Source of the DNA: Pectobacterium actinidiae
Lineage (GTDB): Bacteria > Pseudomonadota > Gammaproteobacteria > Enterobacterales > Enterobacteriaceae
Direction of reading: 5' to 3'
DNA length: 64,000 nt
NCBI RefSeq assembly: GCF_000803315.1
Contig: NZ_JRMH01000002.1
Coordinates: 434,001 to 498,000 of the forward strand
Part shown: one piece after another, positions 9,038 to 17,819 of the stretch
How positions within the stretch are numbered: the first letter of the stretch is position 1
How the letters are laid out: every line of letters starts with the position of its first letter
Translations under genes and position numbers: made by a program
The notes under the pieces: model-generated
What the model was told of the DNA's origin: nothing
What the model saw: only the letters and a program-made list of their open reading frames with translations
Database searches by the model: none

Positions 9038-10432
9038 ATGACATACACTATTGAGATAAAAAAAATGCCTATAACCATGACTTACGGTTTTTTACTCGCA
9101 CTTGCTTTTTCTATAACGGCTACTTATGCATTCGAAAAAGAAAAAACGAGTATGGAAAACATAATTAGCTCACTACCTATATCATCAGAAAGTGAAGAAA
9201 ACACCCCTGAATTCATTTCTAAAACATCAGAAATATTTCTTTCCAACGTATTTAACGTCGTCACACTTAGCGACCAAAGCTACGCCTTTGCATCGATTTC
9301 TGATGCAGTCATAGAAGGCATAACCTCATCGCCATCTGCTGCAATCGCTGTTTTAAAAAAGAGACAAGGTGAGTGGAAAGTTGAACATTATCTTGCAATA
9401 AATTCAGCTGACACGGCACTCACGAAAGCGTTCGGTATGGCGCTATCTAAAGATGAATCTGTTTTGTCTGTTGCAGTACGGGAAGGTGTCGTATTACTGG
9501 ATGTATCCAGTATGATACAGGGACAGATAACGTCATATTATGTCGATCTTAATACTGGATATACGAACCGGCGCGATAGACCAGGGTCTATCGCCGTCGT
9601 TTCAGGAAATGACAATAGGCACTTTTTTATTGCCGATGAATATGGTGAGTTTCCCGGTTATTACGGATTGGGCGACGTGGCGATCGTTTCTTACCAAAGA
9701 GAGCCTGATGGCAGAATTTCTGCCCAAAGGCTAGGATATATAAGACCGGAACAGAATGCGATTGCTGGACTTAATATTTCACCTGATGGAAAAACTCTCT
9801 ATATACCAAGCCAAGTCTCACCTGAATATCAATATAGAGATTTTGCAGGCCTGGATCATCTTGAAGTCGCAAAGCAGTGCGGAAACAGCTTTAGTGGTTC
9901 GATTTCGATTGTAGACGTAGAAACTCTTTTACAGAAGGCCGAGACTAACCCTGGTAATGGGAACAGAGTTCTTAATAACGTTATTCAAGCTAAAGTAGCT
10001 GCGGGTTGCGGCGTTGTTCGTATTGCAGTCAGCAATGATAGTAAGACCATATGGTCTACCGCTCGTACAGATAATAAAATTCATGCCTTTGATGCCACAC
10101 GTTTGCGCAATGATCCTAATAACGCTTATCTTTATTCGGCGTCCTCCGGCGGAACGGCTCCCGTTGGTATATCTTCCTTTTCCGAAGATCGTTATCTAGC
10201 TGTTTCTAACTCTAATCGATTCGATGGCGTAGATGAAAATGGCAACCCGGCAATACCGAATATTTCTATTTTTGACGTGAGTAAAAGAGAACAACCTGAA
10301 TTGCTTAAAAAAATCACCAGCGGAGAGTTTCCCAGAGATATTTCCCGAAATCCTAATGATCAATCAGTATTCGTCGCAAACTGGCGTTCTTTTACCTTTC
10401 AGGAAATCTCTATCGCCCCAATATCTGAATAG
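9038..10432 (+). CDS. Secreted beta-propeller (YncE/lactonase-like) protein of unknown function
   Basis: This 464-residue protein is not one I can name. It begins with a signal peptide: a basic n-region (IEIKK), a hydrophobic core (GFLLALAFSITATY) and a likely cut after ATYA. Starting at the next Met (9065) would remove the positive charges, so 9038 is preferred, although neither start has a strong ribosome site. The body has beta-propeller repeats such as NISPDGKTLYIPS, AVSNDSKTIWS and NPNDQSVFVAN, as in YncE or lactonase-type propellers. Two cysteines near residues 287 and 329 could form a disulfide. The gene and its 227 bp leader are clearly more AT-rich than bcsC, suggesting acquisition. 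A link to cellulose is only positional. Confidence 0.72.
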   Translation: MTYTIEIKKMPITMTYGFLLALAFSITATYAFEKEKTSMENIISSLPISSESEENTPEFISKTSEIFLSNVFNVVTLSDQSYAFASISDAVIEGITSSPSAAIAVLKKRQGEWKVEHYLAINSADTALTKAFGMALSKDESVLSVAVREGVVLLDVSSMIQGQITSYYVDLNTGYTNRRDRPGSIAVVSGNDNRHFFIADEYGEFPGYYGLGDVAIVSYQREPDGRISAQRLGYIRPEQNAIAGLNISPDGKTLYIPSQVSPEYQYRDFAGLDHLEVAKQCGNSFSGSISIVDVETLLQKAETNPGNGNRVLNNVIQAKVAAGCGVVRIAVSNDSKTIWSTARTDNKIHAFDATRLRNDPNNAYLYSASSGGTAPVGISSFSEDRYLAVSNSNRFDGVDENGNPAIPNISIFDVSKREQPELLKKITSGEFPRDISRNPNDQSVFVANWRSFTFQEISIAPISE

Positions 10433-10507
10433 CGCTAAGCAATCAATGTCCTGAAGCCGTATGACTTAACAGGAAAGGGTGACGAATATGATACGTAAAT
10501 AACGAGC

Positions 10508-11566
10508 TCAGGATAACTTAACGCTCCCGCCTTTACGCCACTGACGAGGGCTGATGCCAAACCAGCGACGGAATGCCCGGGAAAAGGCGCTCACTTCGGA
10601 ATAACCGAGCAACAGCGCCATTTCCGAAATCGGCAGTTGTTTCTGTTGGAGATAGTGCGTCGCCATTTCACAACGCAGCTTGTCTACCAACAGTGAAAAA
10701 CTCAGCCCTTCCTCCCGCAGGCGGCGCTGAAGCGACCAACTAGATAACCCCACTTTTTCTGCCACCTCTTCCAGCGTCGGCTCTTTCTGCATCAATAACA
10801 GATGAACCTGCGTACGTACCTGATCGACAATACTTTGCTGTGGCGATGTCTCGTTCAGGCGGCGAATGGCATCTTGCATCACCAACAGCAGCGTCATATC
10901 ACGTTCCGGCATGGTACGAACCAACTGATGTTTGGGAATCAGCAGGGAATTGTAGGGTTGATCGAAATAAACCGGTGCGTCGAACACCTTACAGTGCTCA
11001 TGCCACATTTCAGGACGCGGATGCTCAAAATGTACTTCGCGTGGCGCCCAATGCCTGCCCAGAACGTGGCGAATCAGGTTCAGAAACATGCCGAGCGTCA
11101 GTTCGGCATCCTGACGGCGATGTAAAATGGCGCCGTGCCGCACCTGATAGTCCAGCCGCCAGCAGTCGCCTTTATCCACCATGCGCGTCAGCGTATCGTG
11201 TTGATGGCAGGGAAATGCCTTCACCACGTTGTGCAGCGCCTGCTCCAGCGTGTCCGAACATAAACCGATATAACCGATCAGGCCTAATGACTGCGGTTTA
11301 AACTGCTTACCGTAGTGTAAACCGAAATTATCAACACCCGAGTTACGCGCGGCTTCCTCCATCACTCGACAGTAGTTCACCAGCCCCAAACTGAGCGTCG
11401 GACTGGCGAGTTGCTCGGGATCGACACCGCTGATGCCGAAGATACGATCGGCATCACCGCCGTTATCGTGAATAAAGTCGCCGAGCCCGGTTGCCGCCGC
11501 CGCCAAAACACCGCGGTTGCAGGAGAACGCCGCATTCAGCGCCGAAGAGTACGTCACGTTTTCCAT
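10508..11566 (-). CDS. AraC-family transcriptional regulator (OruR/ArgR-like)
   Basis: A 352-aa regulator with an N-terminal arabinose-binding-type domain of the OruR/ArgR branch and a C-terminal AraC-type double helix-turn-helix. The second HTH is seen as ISEMALLLGYSEVSAFSRAF followed by RRWFGISPRQWR. The start has a good Shine-Dalgarno (GAGGTG about 10 nt upstream). It lies downstream of the kinase gene on the same strand and is separated from it by a strong hairpin. The natural guess is that it controls the neighbouring kinase/permease/phospho-lyase genes; this is inference. Confidence 0.85.
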   Translation of the reverse strand: MENVTYSSALNAAFSCNRGVLAAAATGLGDFIHDNGGDADRIFGISGVDPEQLASPTLSLGLVNYCRVMEEAARNSGVDNFGLHYGKQFKPQSLGLIGYIGLCSDTLEQALHNVVKAFPCHQHDTLTRMVDKGDCWRLDYQVRHGAILHRRQDAELTLGMFLNLIRHVLGRHWAPREVHFEHPRPEMWHEHCKVFDAPVYFDQPYNSLLIPKHQLVRTMPERDMTLLLVMQDAIRRLNETSPQQSIVDQVRTQVHLLLMQKEPTLEEVAEKVGLSSWSLQRRLREEGLSFSLLVDKLRCEMATHYLQQKQLPISEMALLLGYSEVSAFSRAFRRWFGISPRQWRKGGSVKLS

Positions 11567-11680
11567 TGCCTGTCACCTCGCCGTATCACTCTGCCCGCCA
11601 ACGGGCAATAAAACGATCAGCAAGTTTCATACCAGTCCGTACTACCGTGAAATCAAAGAGTTATAAAGATCCCATTAAAG

Positions 11681-11716
11681 CGGACGGGCATTAAAGTGGC
11701 ACAAGCTGCCCGTCCG
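11681..11716 (-). terminator. Perfect 10-bp-arm hairpin after the kinase gene
   Basis: CGGACGGGCA (11681-11690) and TGCCCGTCCG (11707-11716) form a perfect stem with a 16-nt loop, just after the kinase stop codon and before the AraC gene. On the minus strand the stem is followed by GCTTTAATGGG, a weak U-tract, so it may be a leaky terminator or an mRNA-stabilising hairpin. Confidence 0.55.
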
Positions 11717-11724
11717 TGGTGCAT

Positions 11725-12732
11725 TCAGACCACACCAATCGGCAAATCACTGGTTTCCAGATAACGATGACACAGACGTACACTGTGCTTTGCCCAGTCA
11801 GAGCCGAGGCTTTGCGCCATTTCCGTTTCTGCATGTGATCCCACCCACGCGGTAAGCTGGATACGCCGTTGGATCAGCAGCGTCGGCAACAACGCCAGCT
11901 CCTCATCGCTGACGTGAGCCACACGTTCGTAGCCACATAGCCAGTTTTCAACCCACTCCGCCGCACGCGGATGGTGCTCCACAAAACTAATCGCTGCGGC
12001 CAAATCGTGCAGATACCACCCCATACCGCAGTCGTCAAAATCGATCACTCGCGTTTCGCCGCGATGCAAAAGCAGATTGGTCAGGCGCAGGTCAGCATGA
12101 ATCAGCCCATAGCGATGCGGCGCTTTGCCAAAGGCCGCCATCTCTGCCCCCATACGCGCAATCGCCTCTTCGACAATATCGTGTTCGCCAACCGACAAAT
12201 TTGGCGCATCGCGCCAGTTCCCCCAGTGGCTCTGCGCACTCACCATCGTATGATGATCCCAGACAATACGCCGGAAACCGTCAGGTTTTTGCCAGTGACG
12301 GCTGTGCTGGTGCAGACGGGCGGTGATTTCGCCCAGTTGCCGAAACGCACGCGGATCGACGCTGGTGGTCGGCATATCGCCGTCAATCCAGTGGAACAGC
12401 ACGGCATAGCGACAGGAACCATCAGAAAGACTTAGCGACTGCACGCGCTCCCCAGTCGCATCGCGTAGCGCTTCCGGAACGACAATCCCCGTCTCACGCA
12501 GTGCGTCCAGCCACAGTAACTCGCTTTCAATCTCCGCTTTCTGATGATAATGGCTGCGGTGTAACCGCAGGGCATAACGCTTACCTGCCGACGAGACAAG
12601 AAACGTCGCATTTTCCGAGCGGCACAGTAGCCGCACATCCCCTTGCAACGCTGCCGGATAATAGCCAAGCGCCCGATGCGCCAGCGCCGTAATTTCTGCG
12701 TTACTTAAGGTGTCGTATTGTTTAGCACTCAT
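11725..12732 (-). CDS. APH-fold kinase, probable amino-alcohol (ethanolamine/aminopropanol) or hydroxylysine kinase
   Basis: A 335-aa member of the aminoglycoside phosphotransferase/choline kinase superfamily. The start at 12732 (MSAKQYDT) has a GGAG ribosome site 8 nt upstream; a longer frame exists but lacks this. The Brenner motif is HADLRLTNLLLH, and the Mg-binding motif is VIDFDDCGMG. It is divergent from an ethanolamine-type permease and a class III PLP enzyme of the ammonio-phospho-lyase type. That pairing matches hydroxylysine kinase with phosphohydroxylysine lyase, or ethanolamine/aminopropanol kinase with its phospho-lyase. It probably phosphorylates the amino alcohol that the lyase then splits. 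The exact substrate cannot be read from sequence. Confidence 0.78.
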   Translation of the reverse strand: MSAKQYDTLSNAEITALAHRALGYYPAALQGDVRLLCRSENATFLVSSAGKRYALRLHRSHYHQKAEIESELLWLDALRETGIVVPEALRDATGERVQSLSLSDGSCRYAVLFHWIDGDMPTTSVDPRAFRQLGEITARLHQHSRHWQKPDGFRRIVWDHHTMVSAQSHWGNWRDAPNLSVGEHDIVEEAIARMGAEMAAFGKAPHRYGLIHADLRLTNLLLHRGETRVIDFDDCGMGWYLHDLAAAISFVEHHPRAAEWVENWLCGYERVAHVSDEELALLPTLLIQRRIQLTAWVGSHAETEMAQSLGSDWAKHSVRLCHRYLETSDLPIGVV

Positions 12733-12989
12733 GGTTACCACTCCGACGCGAGTCAATGAGCGCTCAGCATGGCGTGTGCCGCCCATAGAAACTTGACGCA
12801 CCAGAACCCCTGTTTGACTCCAGAAAGCACATGAGCGATGTCACCAACAAAAGTTGACTTCAGCGCGCAGCATTCAGTACGCCAGCGTCAAGTTTTCAAG
12901 CGAAAAGCGTGGGCATTATCGCTGCACAAGCCAATGGGGTTGCCGTATCGGCCCCCAATAATCATGAGCAGACTGACGGGGATAATGTG
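12733..12989. promoter_or_regulatory. Divergent promoter region between kinase and permease genes
   Basis: A 257-bp gap between two divergent genes that appear to serve one pathway. A possible extended permease reading frame starts at 12909, but the strong GGGGA ribosome site at 12978-12981 points to ATG 12990. I see no convincing operator. Confidence 0.5.
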
Positions 12990-14351
12990 ATGACGAGCAA
13001 ATTAAAGCCCACACTGGGCACCCTGCATTTGTGGGGCATTGCGGTAGGACTGGTAATTTCTGGTGAATATTTTGGCTGGAGCTATGGTTGGGGCGTTGCG
13101 GGTACGTTGGGTTTTTTGATCACCACACTGTTCATCGCCGCCATGTACACCTGTTTCATTTTTAGCTTTACCGAACTCACCACGGCGATCCCGCATGCGG
13201 GCGGCCCTTTTGCCTACAGCCGACTCGCGTTTGGCGATCTGGGCGGGTTGATTGCTGGCATGGCCACGCTGATTGAATTTGTTTTCGCCCCACCGGCTAT
13301 TTCGATGGCGATTGGCGCATATCTGAACGTGCAATATCCCGAACTAAATCCCAAATTCGCGGCCGTTGGTGCGTACCTGATCTTCATGAGCCTGAACATC
13401 CTTGGCGTGAAGCTGGCAGCCATGTTTGAGCTGGTGGTGACGCTGCTGGCGGTGATAGAACTCCTGGTATTCATGGGCGTGGTCGCACCGGGCTTCAGCC
13501 TGAGCAACTTCGTGGCACACGGCTGGGCAGGACAGAATGAATTTTCACCCGGCGCGATTTCCGGTATGTTCGCGGCAATACCGTTCGCTATCTGGTTTTT
13601 CCTCGCTATCGAAGGCGCAGCAATGGCGGCGGAAGAGGCTAAAGATCCCAAACGTACCATCCCGCGTGCCTATGTGAGCGGTATTCTGACGCTGGTAGTG
13701 CTGGCGATTGGTGTGATGCTCATGGCCGGTGGCGTAGGCGACTGGCGTCAGCTCTCCGATCTCAACGATCCCTTGCCACAGGCGATGAAAATAATCGTCG
13801 GCGAAAACTCCAACTGGATGCACATGCTGGTATGGATTGGCCTGTTCGGCCTGATCGCCAGCTTCCACGGCATTATTCTGGGTTACTCACGCCAGTTCTT
13901 CGCATTGGCGCGTGCCGGCTATCTGCCACCGGGGCTTGCCAAACTGTCCCGCTTTCACACACCGCACCGCGCCATTCTGGCTGGCGGCGCAATCGGGATT
14001 ACCGCTATTTTCTGTGACGGGATTAACCTACAGGGCATGAACCTGACGGCGGCCATGATAACCATGGCGGTTTTTGGTGCCATCGTCATGTACATCATGA
14101 GCATGCTCAGCCTGTTCCGCCTGCGCCGTAGCGCACCCGATATGGCACGCAGCTATCGCGCGCCCGGCTACCCGATTGTTCCTGCATTCGCCCTCGTCTG
14201 TGCCATCATCTGCCTGATAGCCATGCTCTGGTTCAACCCGATGATCGGCGCAATATTTTGTACCTTTATGCTACTCGGCTACCTCTATTTCCTGACCACT
14301 AAAACCCGTCGGGAAACGCTACTCGAACCGCTTATCGCCGATGCCAAATAG
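12990..14351 (+). CDS. APC-family permease, ethanolamine-permease type
   Basis: A 453-aa amino acid/polyamine/organocation transporter with about 12 hydrophobic helices, integral to the inner membrane. The start at 12990 follows GGGGA with 8 nt spacing. Helix 1 contains LHLWGIAVGLVISGEYFGWS, the GxxxSG-like substrate segment of the ethanolamine permease (Eat) branch. Helix 3 follows with TTAIPHAGGPFAYSR. It is followed after 33 bp by the PLP phospho-lyase gene, so the two are co-transcribed. It likely imports the amino alcohol or hydroxy-amino acid handled by the kinase and lyase. Confidence 0.85.
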   Translation: MTSKLKPTLGTLHLWGIAVGLVISGEYFGWSYGWGVAGTLGFLITTLFIAAMYTCFIFSFTELTTAIPHAGGPFAYSRLAFGDLGGLIAGMATLIEFVFAPPAISMAIGAYLNVQYPELNPKFAAVGAYLIFMSLNILGVKLAAMFELVVTLLAVIELLVFMGVVAPGFSLSNFVAHGWAGQNEFSPGAISGMFAAIPFAIWFFLAIEGAAMAAEEAKDPKRTIPRAYVSGILTLVVLAIGVMLMAGGVGDWRQLSDLNDPLPQAMKIIVGENSNWMHMLVWIGLFGLIASFHGIILGYSRQFFALARAGYLPPGLAKLSRFHTPHRAILAGGAIGITAIFCDGINLQGMNLTAAMITMAVFGAIVMYIMSMLSLFRLRRSAPDMARSYRAPGYPIVPAFALVCAIICLIAMLWFNPMIGAIFCTFMLLGYLYFLTTKTRRETLLEPLIADAK

Positions 14352-14384
14352 CACTGAAAAACACATTTTATAACGGGAGTGATT

Positions 14385-15728
14385 ATGGCAACGCGTTCTA
14401 CCATCATGGATACCAACAGTTTTCGCGCCGAGCATGCCGATGCACTCAACGCAGATATCCGTACGCTAACCGACAAACGCAGTCGGGTCTTGGGCGAGTC
14501 CTATCGGCTGTTCTACCGTAAACCGGTTCATCTGGTGCGCGGCGAAGGGCAATATCTCTGGGACGCTGACGGCAAAAAATACCTCGACGTGTATAACAAC
14601 GTCGCCAGCATCGGCCACTGCCACCCGGCAGTGATCGATGCCGTTCATCAACAAATGACGATGCTGAACACCCATACCCGCTATCTGCATGAACGTATTC
14701 TGGACTATTCGGAGCAACTCCTTGCTACCGCACCCGTCGCCATCAACCGAGCCATGTATATGTGCACCGGTTCGGAAGCCAACGACCTGGCGATCCGCGT
14801 GGCGCGCGCCTGGAGCGGCGGCACTGGGGTTATCGTCACTCGTGAAGCCTACCACGGCACCAGCGATCTGACCTCAGGTGTGTCACCCGCATTGGGCAGT
14901 GGTCAGCCGCTGGCGGCGACCACGCGGCTGGTCCCTCCACCGGATACCTATCGGGTCAATACACCGGATCTGGGCATATGGTTCGCGAATGAAATCCAGA
15001 GACAGATCGACGATATGGCGGCGCACGGCATCACATTTGCCGCGTTTCTTGCTGATTCCATTTTTTCTTCCGATGGCGTTCACCCAAATCCACGCGGTTT
15101 TTTGCGTCCCGTTATTGATGTCGTCCACCGCAACGGCGGCATTTTCATCGCCGATGAAGTGCAGCCCGGTTTTGCACGCACCGGTGATAGCTTCTGGGGC
15201 TTCGCGCGGCATGACGTGGTGCCAGACATCATCACCACCGGCAAACCCATGGGCAATGGTATTCCGGTTTCCGGTCTGCTAGCGAAGAGCGAGGTGCTCG
15301 CCGCTTTTAGCGATCAAATCCCCTACTTCAACACGTTTGGCGGGAATCCAGTCGCAATGGCCGCCGCACAGGCGGTACTGAAAGTGATCCATGATGAACA
15401 GCTTCAGGAACACAGCCGCATCGTAGGCGCACAACTCCTGGCGGAGCTGACTACCTTACAAGACAAATACGCCTGTGTAGGCAACGTACGCGGTGCGGGG
15501 TTATTCATCGGGTTTGAGCTGGTGAGTGACAGAGAGAACAAAACACCGGATAAAACGCTGGCACTGAATCTGACAGAAGCGCTACGCGACTGTGGTGTAC
15601 TGACGTCCGTGGCGGGTCCTTATGGCAACGTGCTTAAACTGCGTCCGCCGCTGGCATTCCAGACGCAAGATATCGACTGGCTGGTCGGCGCGCTGGATGA
15701 CTGCCTGGGGGCGCTGACGCACACTTGA
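14385..15728 (+). CDS. Class III PLP enzyme, probable amino-alcohol-O-phosphate (ethanolamine-P / phosphohydroxylysine) phospho-lyase
   Basis: A 447-aa fold-type I PLP enzyme of aminotransferase class III. ATG 14385 is preferred because GGGAG lies 5 nt upstream. The PLP site shows CTGSEAND (phosphate loop), YHGTSD, an Asp in IADEVQPGFARTG, and the Schiff-base Lys in TTGKPMGNG. The sequence resembles the AGXT2L1/AGXT2L2 (ETNPPL/PHYKPL) group, which does not transaminate but eliminates ammonia and phosphate from O-phosphoethanolamine or 5-phosphohydroxylysine. A neighbouring kinase gene supports this reading. Soft-rot Erwinia are known biochemically to degrade ethanolamine and 1-aminopropan-2-ol through such a phospho-lyase. 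A general aminotransferase annotation would be the conservative alternative. Confidence 0.8.
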   Translation: MATRSTIMDTNSFRAEHADALNADIRTLTDKRSRVLGESYRLFYRKPVHLVRGEGQYLWDADGKKYLDVYNNVASIGHCHPAVIDAVHQQMTMLNTHTRYLHERILDYSEQLLATAPVAINRAMYMCTGSEANDLAIRVARAWSGGTGVIVTREAYHGTSDLTSGVSPALGSGQPLAATTRLVPPPDTYRVNTPDLGIWFANEIQRQIDDMAAHGITFAAFLADSIFSSDGVHPNPRGFLRPVIDVVHRNGGIFIADEVQPGFARTGDSFWGFARHDVVPDIITTGKPMGNGIPVSGLLAKSEVLAAFSDQIPYFNTFGGNPVAMAAAQAVLKVIHDEQLQEHSRIVGAQLLAELTTLQDKYACVGNVRGAGLFIGFELVSDRENKTPDKTLALNLTEALRDCGVLTSVAGPYGNVLKLRPPLAFQTQDIDWLVGALDDCLGALTHT

Positions 15729-15774
15729 TTTCGCATCCGAGCTATTTAACAGGTAATGGCATGAACTGAAAAAC

Positions 15775-15802
15775 TCAGGAGCCTACCGAAGCAGGCTCCT
15801 GA
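15775..15802. terminator. Bidirectional terminator between the phospho-lyase gene and ggt
   Basis: TCAGGAGCCT (15775-15784) and AGGCTCCTGA (15793-15802) form a perfect 10-bp stem between convergent genes. The U-tract is poor on both sides, so efficiency is uncertain. Confidence 0.65.
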
Positions 15803-15814
15803 AGCTCATTTACA

Positions 15815-17608
15815 TTAATACCCTATCGCTGCCCCGGCCGGGCGGCGGATATCATTTGCACCGTACAGGTAACCTTCACGCACTTTGCCGGATACTGCCG
15901 AGTCATTGCCTGAATCCGCTGGCGTGACGCCCGCTGCGCCCGGTAAACCGACCAGAATCAGCTCCGCTGCGCCCCAAGGCGTCTGTTCCACCATCTTGTA
16001 GCCGCGCTGCTTCAGCAGGTTCAGCGTATCGGCAGATAGCCCACGCTGTTCATAATACACCTCATCCGGTAGCCACTGATGATGGATACGTGGTGCGTCC
16101 ACCGCTTCCTGCGGCGCCATGCCGTGGTCAATAATATTCAGCGCCGTTTGCAGCGTGATGGTGATAATGCGCGAACCACCGGGTGAACCGAGCACCATGA
16201 ACACTTTACCGTCTTTCGTCACCAGCGACGGGCTCATGGACGAAAGTGGGCGCTTACCGGGGGCGATCGAATTACGCTCCCCTTGCACCAAACCGTACAA
16301 GTTTTTCTCGCCCACTTTAACGGTAAAATCATCCATTTCGTTGTTGAGGAAAAAGCCCGTACCCGGCGCAATCACCACCGAACCAAAACGTCCGTTGACG
16401 GTATACGTGGTGGACACCGCATTGCCCTGATTATCCACGATGGAGTAGTGCGTCGTTTCTGGTCGCTCGTGCGGACCGATCCCCGGCTGTACGTTTTTGG
16501 ACGGCGTCGCGTTCTCCGGTTCGATTTGTTTGCGAATTTCAGCAGCGTAATCCTTGCTCAACAGGCGCTCGACGGGGTTGCTCACAAACGCCGGGTCGCC
16601 GAGGTAGGTATTGCGATCCATGTAAGCGTGACGCATCGCTTCCGTCAGCACATGCACGGTGGCCGCCGAGTTAAAGCCTGTCGATTTAATGTCGTAACCT
16701 TCGACAATATTGAGGATTTCACACATCGTGACGCCACCGGAGCTGGGCGGTGGCGAAGAGACAAATTGATAACCGCGATAGTTACAGGTTATCGGTGCCG
16801 TTTCGGTAATGCGGTAATTGGCAAAATCAGCCGCTGTCAGCATTCCGCCGCCCTGCTTCGCCGCTTTCTCCACCGTCTGTGGGATCGTACCCTTATAGAA
16901 GGCATCCGGTCCTTTAGCGGCGATCGCCGCCAGCGTATTCGCCAGATCGGTTTGCACCAGCTTATCGCCGGGCTGTAACGCACTACCGTCAGGACGCAGG
17001 AAAATGCGCGCCGCCTCAGGATCGGCTTTGAAGCGCTTGACGGTGGTGTCCAGAATATCGGTGTCTGCCCGCGTAAGCTCAAAGCCTTCACGCGCCAGTT
17101 TAATCGCCGGTGCCATCACCTGCTCGCGCGTCAATTTGCCGTATTTTTGCAGTGCGGTATCCAGCCCCAGCACCGTTCCCGGTACGCCAGCGGCCAGATA
17201 GCCGTACAGGCTCGCGTCTTTTTTCACGCTCCCATCAGCGTTCAGATACATGTCGGCGCTGGCCGCCGCTGGTGCGGTTTCACGGAAATTGATAAAGGTG
17301 TCTTTTCCATCGGCCAGATGCAGCGTCATAAACCCACCGCCGCCGATATTGCCACAACAGGGGTTCACCACCGCCTGTGCATAGCCCACGGCCACGGCAG
17401 CATCAATCGCATTCCCGCCCATCTTCATGATATCGACGCCAATCTGTGAAGCCAGATACTGCGAGCTGACCACCATGCCGTTTTTCGCTTCCACCGCAGG
17501 AGCCGACGCTGCCTGTACCGTTCCACTCACCAGCAGCGTCGCCACACTCAGTGACAACAGCCATTTCCCCGATGCCGTACTTCCCAATATTGTATTTCTT
17601 ATCCTCAT
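15815..17608 (-). CDS. ggt: Gamma-glutamyltranspeptidase
   Basis: A 597-aa periplasmic enzyme that hydrolyses or transfers the gamma-glutamyl group of glutathione and related peptides. The signal peptide ends around VQAAS. The conserved N-terminal GGNAIDAAVA and GGGFMTLH motifs are present. The autoprocessing and catalytic threonine is the first Thr of TTHYS (about residue 385), which separates large and small subunits. The glycine motif PPPSSGGV and the SMSPSLV segment are intact. The gene has its own transcription unit, convergent with the phospho-lyase gene. Confidence 0.94.
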   Translation of the reverse strand: MRIRNTILGSTASGKWLLSLSVATLLVSGTVQAASAPAVEAKNGMVVSSQYLASQIGVDIMKMGGNAIDAAVAVGYAQAVVNPCCGNIGGGGFMTLHLADGKDTFINFRETAPAAASADMYLNADGSVKKDASLYGYLAAGVPGTVLGLDTALQKYGKLTREQVMAPAIKLAREGFELTRADTDILDTTVKRFKADPEAARIFLRPDGSALQPGDKLVQTDLANTLAAIAAKGPDAFYKGTIPQTVEKAAKQGGGMLTAADFANYRITETAPITCNYRGYQFVSSPPPSSGGVTMCEILNIVEGYDIKSTGFNSAATVHVLTEAMRHAYMDRNTYLGDPAFVSNPVERLLSKDYAAEIRKQIEPENATPSKNVQPGIGPHERPETTHYSIVDNQGNAVSTTYTVNGRFGSVVIAPGTGFFLNNEMDDFTVKVGEKNLYGLVQGERNSIAPGKRPLSSMSPSLVTKDGKVFMVLGSPGGSRIITITLQTALNIIDHGMAPQEAVDAPRIHHQWLPDEVYYEQRGLSADTLNLLKQRGYKMVEQTPWGAAELILVGLPGAAGVTPADSGNDSAVSGKVREGYLYGANDIRRPAGAAIGY

Positions 17609-17819
17609 GAAGACCCCTTTATCCCATTGATTTCACTGGCTGCTGTATCTCTACTCTCTTGCGAAGCCAACTTGCAAAGTCCGCGCCAATAAACGGCAAC
17701 AGCTTAGCGGATTCACCAGCAGCAGTAAGAAGCGTAGAAAAGGCATGAGAAATTGCGAAAATAGCCGCTTATCTTTGCGACACTGCACGATAAATACGCC
17801 CCATTGTGGAACATAAGGC

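Noticed and set aside
11696..11711. Possible sigma-54 site TGGCACAAGCTGCCC near the kinase gene
   Set aside because: GG-to-GC spacing is 10 rather than 12 and the sequence is part of a terminator-like hairpin.
16283..16978. 231-codon frame antisense to ggt
   Set aside because: Lies wholly within the well-supported ggt gene; translation has no domain and mirrors ggt codon structure.
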